DNA from: a virus
Strand: one strand, 5' to 3'
Length of the DNA stretch: 64,000 bases
Virus record (IMG/VR): IMGVR_UViG_3300008267_010368
Span: 1-64,000 of that record
The notes under the pieces were generated by a model. That model did no database searches, was not told the DNA's origin, and saw only the letters and a program-made list of their open reading frames with translations. This document shows, piece by piece, positions 7,284 through 12,857 of this stretch (position 1 is its first letter; every line of letters begins with the position of its first letter). The translations under genes were made by a program, and so were the position numbers.

Positions 7284-7878
7284 TTTGTATTAATTTTTTT
7301 AAAAGTTTAAAATCAAAAGATGGGTTAACATCTTTATATGTTATATCAAAATTACTTTTACTTGTAATTCCTTTTATGTTTTCAACACCATCACAAATCA
7401 CATTTGTTTCTACCATATTCTTTGGTAAACTGAACTTTTCACACAATGTTAAAATAAGTTCAGATAGTGTTTTTATTTGTTTTTTATTATAAGGTTCCCA
7501 AAAAATTTCATCTCTCCATCTTTTTTCGAAAACTTCCTTTTTATAAATATCACCTAACCAATTTGTATACGTATTGTCCAATGGATTTTTTTTGAGCCAA
7601 CCCATATTTTCCAAAACAATAATTATAGACTTTTTGTCAATAGATTCTTTTTCCATGTAATTGGAATAAGCATTTGGTGGAATTACTTGAAAAATTTTAC
7701 CATTTTTGGTAATGACGTAGTTTGGTAAATAAGGATTTTTCTTGTTATACCTATACTTTAATGAATTGATATAATTTTTGTAATCTCTTCTTGTGTCCCC
7801 AAGAATAATTTGTGTTTTCTTATCGTTTAAACCGATTGATTTAAAATCTGTCAATTCGTAAAGATTTTCCATAACCAT
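7267..7878 (-). CDS. Amidase_2/PGRP-fold protein lacking all histidines (203 aa)
   Basis: The order of segments follows N-acetylmuramoyl-L-alanine amidases of the Amidase_2/PGRP fold. A strand KTQIILGDT stands where IVIHHT is usual, then LPNYVITKNGKIFQ for the HYLID-G-I-Q motif, then SIIIVLENMGWL for the IGIELEN motif, and a C-terminal GITSKSNFDITYKDVNP where SH-D-KxDPG is usual. Every zinc-ligand histidine is replaced; the protein contains no histidine at all. It is therefore unlikely to be a zinc amidase and may bind peptidoglycan or act structurally. It overlaps the membrane-protein gene upstream by 38 bases. ATG codons at 7878 and 7872 are both possible starts. Confidence 0.6.
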   Translation of the reverse strand: MVMENLYELTDFKSIGLNDKKTQIILGDTRRDYKNYINSLKYRYNKKNPYLPNYVITKNGKIFQVIPPNAYSNYMEKESIDKKSIIIVLENMGWLKKNPLDNTYTNWLGDIYKKEVFEKRWRDEIFWEPYNKKQIKTLSELILTLCEKFSLPKNMVETNVICDGVENIKGITSKSNFDITYKDVNPSFDFKLLKKLIQNDESI

Positions 7879-8995
7879 CTCTGTTAAGGTATGATAATTT
7901 TTTAGGTTGATTATCGATTGATTCTTCTATTATTACCTGTTTTGTGTCTTCAGTTTTTATTTCGTCTTCTTGTATTTCTGTAACTTCAACACTTTTAACA
8001 ATTGTATCTTCAATTACTTGCTCGGTACTTGTTTGGTAGTTAGTCGGTGCTTGTTTGGTTTCTTTTTCGTGGGGGACATCAATGTCCACCTCAACTTGTG
8101 GGGTAACTAGTGGGGTACTTACGGGGTAATCAGGTGTATTTACGGGATAAATCTCTTCCTCTTGGGTTGATGTTGGTTCTGGTTCTTCTTTTACTTTTCT
8201 TCTTGATTTAAATGCTTGATTTGTAGCAATAACTAAAGTAATGGCAAGTGGATCGAATACAAATATAAGAATCAATATAAATAAGTTTGCAGTTCTTTTG
8301 ATGTCCCAATCCAATATTTCACTAACATACTTAATAGCACCAAGTTCACTACCTGAAATTTCTTCTGACTCCATGTTTAGTATTTGGACTTCAAGATTTG
8401 TGATACTATCATTCATTGCATCAATTCTTTTTGCAATTGTGTCACGTCTTACTTGTGCTTCTTTTAATTGTCCTTCAAATGATTTTCTATTTGCATTATT
8501 TGCCTTAGTGATAACCTGTCCAGTTTTTCTATCTACAGTCTGTGTTGTTGTGTTATTCGATAAACCATCCCTCAACTTAGTTATGTCACCATCCAAGATT
8601 GTTTTTTCTTTTGTTAATTCGATTTTAATTTCATCAAATCTTTTTTTCTTTACTTCGACATTTTTTACTTGTTTTTCATTTATTTCAAGTTTTGCAATGT
8701 TTCCTTGAAATCCTGTACTTAAAAGCCCATAAATCCCTAATGAAGTAATAATAGAAAGTGTTACAAGCGCAATTGTCATATAAATTTTCAAGGCACCATA
8801 AGTATTTTTCCAATTTTCGTGTAGATATGTGGCAATTGCAATTTTAGAAATTTCCAAAAAACTTCCCATTATTATTACTGGTATTGCCACACCAACAAAT
8901 ACAATACTTAAACCTACAACACTATAGTAAGCGGCAGTCCCCGAAAGTCCAAGAGCACAAAATAAAAGAAACCACGGTAAGAATTTTTCATTCAT
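7841..8995 (-). CDS. Multi-pass membrane protein with coiled-coil domain (384 aa)
   Basis: Three hydrophobic segments lie in the first 95 residues (about 5-25, 28-48, 72-95). A long coiled coil follows (about 100-215), then a fourth hydrophobic segment (about 235-258, FILILIFVFDPLAITLVIA). The C-terminal 110 residues are rich in Pro, Thr and Glu and probably disordered. The coiled coil is thus placed between two membrane parts. The family is not recognised. It heads the cluster with the amidase-like and spanin-like genes, so a role at the host envelope is plausible. Two terminators separate it from the RNA upstream, so it should have its own promoter in 8996-9072. Confidence 0.75.
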   Translation of the reverse strand: MNEKFLPWFLLFCALGLSGTAAYYSVVGLSIVFVGVAIPVIIMGSFLEISKIAIATYLHENWKNTYGALKIYMTIALVTLSIITSLGIYGLLSTGFQGNIAKLEINEKQVKNVEVKKKRFDEIKIELTKEKTILDGDITKLRDGLSNNTTTQTVDRKTGQVITKANNANRKSFEGQLKEAQVRRDTIAKRIDAMNDSITNLEVQILNMESEEISGSELGAIKYVSEILDWDIKRTANLFILILIFVFDPLAITLVIATNQAFKSRRKVKEEPEPTSTQEEEIYPVNTPDYPVSTPLVTPQVEVDIDVPHEKETKQAPTNYQTSTEQVIEDTIVKSVEVTEIQEDEIKTEDTKQVIIEESIDNQPKKLSYLNRDGYGKSLRIDRF

Positions 8996-9012
8996 AATAG
9001 TAAAATATAATC

Positions 9013-9020
9013 AATAAATA
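9013..9020 (-). promoter_or_regulatory. TATTTATT motif upstream of the 384-aa membrane-protein gene
   Basis: Coding-strand TATTTATT, one base from TATTTATA, lies 17 bases before the ATG at 8995. It is downstream of two tandem terminators, where a new promoter is expected. This is the best transcription-signal candidate in the gap. Confidence 0.3.
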
Positions 9021-9072
9021 TCAAAAAATAAAACAAATAGGGATTTTTTAAAATAAAACATCATCTTAACAA

Positions 9073-9106
9073 AAAACAACCATAGTATTCTGACTATGGT
9101 TGTTTT
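9073..9106 (-). terminator. Rho-independent terminator
   Basis: A perfect 14-bp stem (AAAACAACCATAGT with its complement) closes a 6-base loop. On the minus strand it is followed by a run that extends the terminal T stretch to six. It is the second of two hairpins after the putative small RNA and isolates it from the gene at 8995. Confidence 0.75.
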
Positions 9107-9143
9107 GATGTATTCTGACACCAAAATATTATTATATAAATAT

Positions 9144-9169
9144 AAAAGGGTGGGAAAACCCACCCTTTT
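9144..9169 (-). terminator. Rho-independent terminator of the putative small RNA
   Basis: An 11-bp perfect stem (AAAAGGGTGGG with CCCACCCTTTT) closes a 4-base loop. The A and T flanks give T-rich tails on both strands, so it could work in either direction. With no gene converging from plus, it probably ends the minus-strand RNA that starts near 9293. Confidence 0.8.
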
Positions 9170-9293
9170 AATTTTTTTCGGTCCGATTCGAGGAATTTAA
9201 ACCCGACACACTAACCGCGGTGTCACGACGACTTACGACTCCAGGAGTAAGCTTCCCGTTACAAATTATGATTGACTAATCTCTCATCGTTTG
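9144..9293 (-). ncRNA. Putative promoter-driven structured small RNA, about 150 nt
   Basis: The region lies between a strong Bacteroidota-type promoter (9299-9330) and a terminator (9144-9169) and holds no open frame of note. Its core, 9181-9258, is much more GC-rich than its surroundings. On the minus strand I can pair CTTAC with GTAAG (a D-arm-like hairpin, 9232-9250, loop containing GG), GACAC with GTGTC (about 9203-9224), and a TCGGG/CCTCGA hairpin whose loop TTTAAAT is like a T-loop. The arms are spaced somewhat as in tRNA, but no 7-bp acceptor stem or 7-base anticodon loop can be formed, so I do not call it tRNA. Regulatory RNA, degenerate tRNA or tRNA mimic are all possible. Confidence 0.5.
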
Positions 9294-9298
9294 TGATA

Positions 9299-9330
9299 CA
9301 AAGATATGATAGAGATTTTAATCTGCCAAA
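9299..9330 (-). promoter_or_regulatory. Bacteroidota-type promoter for the small RNA (TTTG-N20-TATCTTTG)
   Basis: On the minus strand TTTG (9330-9327) is followed after exactly 20 bases by TATCTTTG (9306-9299), matching the published Bacteroidota consensus of TTTG at -33 and TAnnTTTG at -7. The start of transcription is expected near 9293. The -33 box overlaps the last codons of the gene at 9318-9710. The core is nearly identical to the promoter at 9735-9766. Confidence 0.8.
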
Positions 9331-9710
9331 ATTTCTTCCAATTTTTTTACACGATTTTTGAAAGTTGTGTTGTAAAACTTTTCAAAATCATTTTTAAGAT
9401 AATTAAACCTGATTTCAGTTCCGTTAGTTAACGAGTTGTATGCGGTTCCCCAATTCATTCCATTATTTACCATATCAATAACAGAAATTCCTACGGACAT
9501 ATTTGAAATATTACCAACATGAATTGACACTTTCAATTCAGGATTATATAATCCTCTTTCAAACCCTTTACCTCGTGGATCAGTTACAAAACCTCTTTTT
9601 TCGAACTCCCCAATAATAAAATTGAACATATCAGTTTTGAAGTTGTTTTTGATTGAACCAATTTCTTTGTTCAACTCTTGAAGTTTTGTAATTTTTTCAG
9701 TCATCGTCAT
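9318..9710 (-). CDS. Hypothetical protein (130 aa) with its own promoter
   Basis: A soluble protein with a helical N-terminus (MTMTEKITKLQELNKEIGSI), a central beta-rich part (LYNPELKVSIHVGNISNMSVG), and a helical C-terminus ending KNRVKKLEEILAD. No family recognised. It is the only gene here with both an individual host-type promoter (9735-9766) and a Shine-Dalgarno-like AAGG about 10 bases before the ATG. That combination suggests strong, early expression, for example of a host-takeover protein; this is inference. The small-RNA promoter begins inside its final codons. Confidence 0.7.
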   Translation of the reverse strand: MTMTEKITKLQELNKEIGSIKNNFKTDMFNFIIGEFEKRGFVTDPRGKGFERGLYNPELKVSIHVGNISNMSVGISVIDMVNNGMNWGTAYNSLTNGTEIRFNYLKNDFEKFYNTTFKNRVKKLEEILAD

Positions 9711-9734
9711 ATCTTACCTTTTTTGTTTGTGATA

Positions 9735-9766
9735 CAAAGATATGATAAAGGTTTGATTCTGCCAAA
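9735..9766 (-). promoter_or_regulatory. Bacteroidota-type promoter (TTTG-N20-TATCTTTG) for the 130-aa gene
   Basis: On the minus strand TTTG (9766-9763) is followed by a 20-base spacer and TATCTTTG (9742-9735). The expected transcription start is near 9728, giving a leader of about 18 bases before the ATG at 9710. A 23-base segment including the -7 box is repeated exactly at 9290-9312. Confidence 0.8.
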
Positions 9767-9771
9767 TTTTT

Positions 9772-10587
9772 TTATAAATAATCAAATAATTCAGAACATT
9801 CGTTTCTTAACTTGCGAAGTGCCTTTTCTTTAATTTGCCTTACCCTTTCTTTTGTTAAACCAAAGTCCATACCAATGTCTTCTAATGTTCTTGGTGTTCC
9901 TGACAAACCATAGTAATCTTCAACTATTGTTCTTTCTCTTTCATCCAAAACAGACATAATTGACATCATTTTTTCTTTTAAAGTATCTTGTGTAGAAAAA
10001 ATTTCATCAGGGGATTCAACATTTTCATTTTTTATAACATCAATCAATGTATCACCATCTTCATTGATGTGCATATCCAAATCTATAATTTTAGGTAGAT
10101 TTGCAAACTTACTAGACAATTCTTTATTTGTATTTTCGATTTGTCTTTTTTCTTTTTGCATATCTTGAACAACGTTCACTGGTAGTCTGATTGTTCTTGA
10201 ATTTTCATTAAGTGATTGTAAGATAGATTGTTTAATCCACCAAACTGCGTATGAAATAAAACGATTCTTTTTACTCCAATCAAAGTTTTTGATAGCCTTC
10301 ATTAAACCAAAATTACCTTCAGCAATTAAATCAGATAAATCAATTCCTTGATTTTGATATTGTTTAGCAACAGTAATCACGAATCTCAAATTACCCTCTA
10401 ACAGTTCTTTATAGATAAGTTCCCTTTCTCTTGCTGTACAATTATTTGACGTGATTCTTTCTGAAAGAATCTTTTCCCTTTCAGGTGTCATTACTTTTAA
10501 CTTTCGAATGTCTTTCAAATAAATTTGGATTTCATCCTGATTTAAAGGATTACTGTTTTTTACTTCTTCAATTCTTTCTCTTTCCAT
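9772..10587 (-). CDS. RNA polymerase sigma-70 family factor, primary-sigma-like (271 aa)
   Basis: Region 1.2 is visible near residues 17-45 (DEIQIYLKDIRKLKVMTPER). Region 2 spans about 60-140: NLRFVITVAKQYQNQG, LIAEGNFGLMKAIKNFD, FISYAVWWIKQSIL, then RTIRLPVNVV. Region 4 has DERERTIVEDYYGL, TLEDIGMDFGLTKERVRQIKEKALRKLR near the C-terminus, the helix-turn-helix that contacts -35 elements. The length and lack of region 1.1 match the short primary sigma of Bacteroidota. It could redirect host core polymerase to phage promoters, or keep host-type promoters active during infection. The upstream gene overlaps it by 20 bases and shares its promoter at 11182-11212. Confidence 0.92.
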   Translation of the reverse strand: MERERIEEVKNSNPLNQDEIQIYLKDIRKLKVMTPEREKILSERITSNNCTARERELIYKELLEGNLRFVITVAKQYQNQGIDLSDLIAEGNFGLMKAIKNFDWSKKNRFISYAVWWIKQSILQSLNENSRTIRLPVNVVQDMQKEKRQIENTNKELSSKFANLPKIIDLDMHINEDGDTLIDVIKNENVESPDEIFSTQDTLKEKMMSIMSVLDERERTIVEDYYGLSGTPRTLEDIGMDFGLTKERVRQIKEKALRKLRNECSELFDYL

Positions 10588-11158
10588 AATTCTCTAAAAT
10601 TTCTGTTTCTCTTTTTGTTAATGAATCTATTCCTCTCTCTGATATTTTATCTAAAATGTCGTCTATTGACGGTTCTTCTTCTACTATTTCTTCTGTTATG
10701 TTTTCAAAATTTTGATTGATTACCGGTAATAAAAAATCAAAAGTAATAATTTTTTTCTCATCCCAATTAAATTTAGGTTTTTCTTCTTTCGAAATAGAAC
10801 CCGCAATTGGTATATCGTTACTTAATTGGTTGTCTATGTTCAAGAAATCTTTTTTCATCTTTCTTGGCATTTTTATTTCAAAGTTTTTTGTTGTTTCTAA
10901 TAAGAAGTACTGGTCGGTTAAATCTGAAAGAGCCATATCAACATATTCTTTCAAGTCATCGAATGTTTCATCACTTCTAAAGTTGAAAACAATTCCATAT
11001 TCACCATAAGTATATTTCAAAAACTGTGAACTAACAATTGTAAGTAATTGACTAGAAATGTATTGTGTAACCTCACTTGATTCGGCTAAATCCCCAAAAA
11101 CAAATAACATATATTGGGGGTCTTTTTTTTGTTTTGTATTAGTTTTTTTTCTACTCAT
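10568..11158 (-). CDS. Hypothetical protein (196 aa) upstream of the sigma gene
   Basis: The reading frame is open up to an ATG at 11215, but a well-formed promoter (11182-11212) lies inside that extension. The ATG at 11158 (MSRKKTNTKQKK) is therefore the likely start. After a basic tail the protein has a globular part (YMLFVFGDLAESSEVTQYISS) and an acidic linker. The C-terminal motif ILDKISERGIDSLTKRETEIL resembles the short helical motif seen at C-termini of several Bacteroidota proteins (DUF6576-like). It overlaps the sigma gene by 20 bases, which suggests co-translation and perhaps joint function. Confidence 0.7.
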   Translation of the reverse strand: MSRKKTNTKQKKDPQYMLFVFGDLAESSEVTQYISSQLLTIVSSQFLKYTYGEYGIVFNFRSDETFDDLKEYVDMALSDLTDQYFLLETTKNFEIKMPRKMKKDFLNIDNQLSNDIPIAGSISKEEKPKFNWDEKKIITFDFLLPVINQNFENITEEIVEEEPSIDDILDKISERGIDSLTKRETEILENYGKRKN

Positions 11159-11181
11159 TTTCTTTGTTGTTAACCACAAAA

Positions 11182-11212
11182 CAAATTTACGTATAATTCT
11201 ATTAACCACAAA
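11182..11212 (-). promoter_or_regulatory. Bacteroidota-type promoter for the sigma operon (TTTG-N19-TAAATTTG)
   Basis: On the minus strand TTTG (11212-11209) is followed by a 19-base spacer and TAAATTTG (11189-11182). Transcription should start near 11176, leaving about 18 bases before the ATG at 11158. It fits the Bacteroidota consensus exactly and decides the start of the downstream gene. Confidence 0.7.
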
Positions 11213-11223
11213 CATATTCTATA

Positions 11224-11231
11224 TATAAATA
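11224..11231 (-). promoter_or_regulatory. TATTTATA motif between methylase end and sigma operon
   Basis: Coding-strand TATTTATA follows the methylase stop (11233) and precedes the sigma-operon promoter. If it is a phage promoter it would give the operon a second start later in infection. Confidence 0.25.
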
Positions 11232-11232
11232 T

Positions 11233-12129
11233 TTAAATTTCTTTTTTACTTTTTCTTTTCAACAATGCATCCTGTTTAGATAATATAAATTTAACCTTTG
11301 GATTTATATTTTCTTCAGTGTATGGTACTACCGATTCTACTCTTTTTTCTGACAACTCAACATACTCAACATTGATGTCGATTCCAACATAATTTCTGTT
11401 ATTTAATTTTGCCATTTTCAATGTTGTTCCACTGCCACACATCGGATCCAATACCAAATCACCTTCATTACTCCAAGATAAAATGTGATCTTCGGCAAGT
11501 GATTCAGGAAATATTGCAGGATGTTGAAATGCGATATCGTCTTTGGATGAAAACCCTTTTCCATTATTTATATACCAAACATTATACCTTGTTCCAAATT
11601 CAGCAACAGTAAACTTATCAACTTTTTTCAAGTTTCCATCTTTTTCCCTTTTTGACGGATCACCAAAGTTTGAATGCCCTGCCCATCTGTTTGGTTTATC
11701 TTTTAAAAGATTAACGGTTTTTGGTTTACCCTTTGTTAATATGAACATATATTCAAAAACTTGTGAATATCTACCCGTTTCAGGAAATGGTGCACCATTT
11801 TTATGATAAATCATCGTATCATACAATGTAAATCCAATTTCCATAAATTTAAGAGCCTGTTTGAATGAACTACCAGTTTCACCTCCGTTTTTTACTTGAT
11901 CGTTTACAACCCAAACCACAACACCTCCTTTTTTGGTAACTCTATATAGTTCACGAGCCATTTCAACAAAGGGAAAACTAAATCCATCTTCAAAAACGAC
12001 TTCATCCTTAATTTTCCCGTTATACGTTCTTAAGTTATCGTAAGGTGGTGACGTTACCGTCAAATCAAACGTGTTATCTTCATATCTTTGTAATACTTCA
12101 ATAGCGTTACCTAATATAACTTCATTCAT
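11233..12129 (-). CDS. Site-specific DNA methyltransferase, beta-type motif order (298 aa)
   Basis: The catalytic motif TSPPY lies at residues 26-30, and the SAM-binding motif DPMCGSGTT lies near residue 225, followed by NYVGIDINVEY. This order, catalytic motif first, defines the beta group of amino-methyltransferases (N4-cytosine or N6-adenine); TSPPY leans towards N4-cytosine but does not settle it. SAM is the methyl donor and DNA the substrate. The start ATG overlaps the stop of the endonuclease-like gene by 4 bases (ATGA). As a pair they look like a restriction-modification system, with this enzyme protecting phage DNA. Confidence 0.9.
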   Translation of the reverse strand: MNEVILGNAIEVLQRYEDNTFDLTVTSPPYDNLRTYNGKIKDEVVFEDGFSFPFVEMARELYRVTKKGGVVVWVVNDQVKNGGETGSSFKQALKFMEIGFTLYDTMIYHKNGAPFPETGRYSQVFEYMFILTKGKPKTVNLLKDKPNRWAGHSNFGDPSKREKDGNLKKVDKFTVAEFGTRYNVWYINNGKGFSSKDDIAFQHPAIFPESLAEDHILSWSNEGDLVLDPMCGSGTTLKMAKLNNRNYVGIDINVEYVELSEKRVESVVPYTEENINPKVKFILSKQDALLKRKSKKEI

Positions 12130-12821
12130 ATTTTTTCAAAAATTATCTTTTTATTAACTTTATTTTTTTTGAGTTTACCACAAATAATATTTTCATCATG
12201 ATTATCCTTTGATAATAACTTAAATGAGCTAAAACTACTCGATTTTTTAGGTTCCCCCTTCCATTCTGTTTTTTCTAAATTAATCAACATTGCAAATGCC
12301 CCATCAATATATTTTTCATCTATTATTACTTTTTTATTTCTGTTAACTTTTAAAGAAATTAAAAGATAAGTATTAGCCTTTGATGTTGTGTGTGTTGCAC
12401 CTGTAAATCCTGAATCACTTTGTGTTACTTTTATCTCAATTATGATAATATCACCATTAAAATCAAATATAGCGTCAAAAGATTTATGTTTAATTTCTTC
12501 ATTATCGGTACTTTCAACTTCAGCAATTTTGAGTACTTTAATATTCGCATCTTTATATGATGATAAGATTTTATTAAATCTATACACTAAAAATGATTTA
12601 ACACCATCGTATGATATTCTAGTAGTCGTCAATACAGTATGTTGTTTTGTATCATCCTCAACATCCTTAACCCATTCATTTATCGTTAACCCTTCTCTTT
12701 TTGCAATAGGAAAGATAGTTAAAGGAATTTCGTTGTTGATATAATCAACCATGTGTTTTACAAAATCCATTCTTTTTAAATGAACAACTAAATCCTTAAC
12801 CAAAATTTTTTTATCTGTCAT
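12126..12821 (-). CDS. Probable type II restriction endonuclease, PD-(D/E)XK-like (231 aa)
   Basis: Residues 115-131 carry FDAIFDF, a hydrophobic strand, then EIK (Glu129, Lys131). This is the D-(x)n-ExK arrangement of PD-(D/E)XK nucleases, with Asp116 or Asp120 as the candidate metal ligand. The downstream motif GFTGATHTTSKANTYLLI resembles the SxxGxxxxKxxxYLLI segment after the active site in several type II enzymes. The N-terminal 100 residues are helical and unrecognised. It overlaps the methyltransferase by 4 bases and precedes it. I infer a cognate nuclease; an alternative is a nuclease for host DNA breakdown. A TATATTTG box at 12835-12842 may be part of its promoter but lacks a good -33 partner. 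Confidence 0.65.
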   Translation of the reverse strand: MTDKKILVKDLVVHLKRMDFVKHMVDYINNEIPLTIFPIAKREGLTINEWVKDVEDDTKQHTVLTTTRISYDGVKSFLVYRFNKILSSYKDANIKVLKIAEVESTDNEEIKHKSFDAIFDFNGDIIIIEIKVTQSDSGFTGATHTTSKANTYLLISLKVNRNKKVIIDEKYIDGAFAMLINLEKTEWKGEPKKSSSFSSFKLLSKDNHDENIICGKLKKNKVNKKIIFEKI

Positions 12822-12857
12822 TTTACTTTTTTTTCAAATATACAATAAAAAACAATA

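Noticed and set aside
9181-9258. A canonical tRNA gene on the minus strand
   Set aside because: D- and T-arm-like hairpins can be drawn, but the 3' end (AATCGGACC) has no 5' partner for an acceptor stem, the middle loop has ten bases, and the T-stem contains mismatches. It is kept as an unclassified RNA.
11159-11215. N-terminal extension MFVVNRIIRKF... of the gene before sigma
   Set aside because: A full TTTG-N19-TAAATTTG promoter lies inside it, so it is more likely untranslated.
12835-12842. TATATTTG as a full promoter for the endonuclease-like gene
   Set aside because: The -7 box fits, but no TTTG lies 19-21 bases upstream. It may be part of a weak promoter and is not listed as a separate feature.
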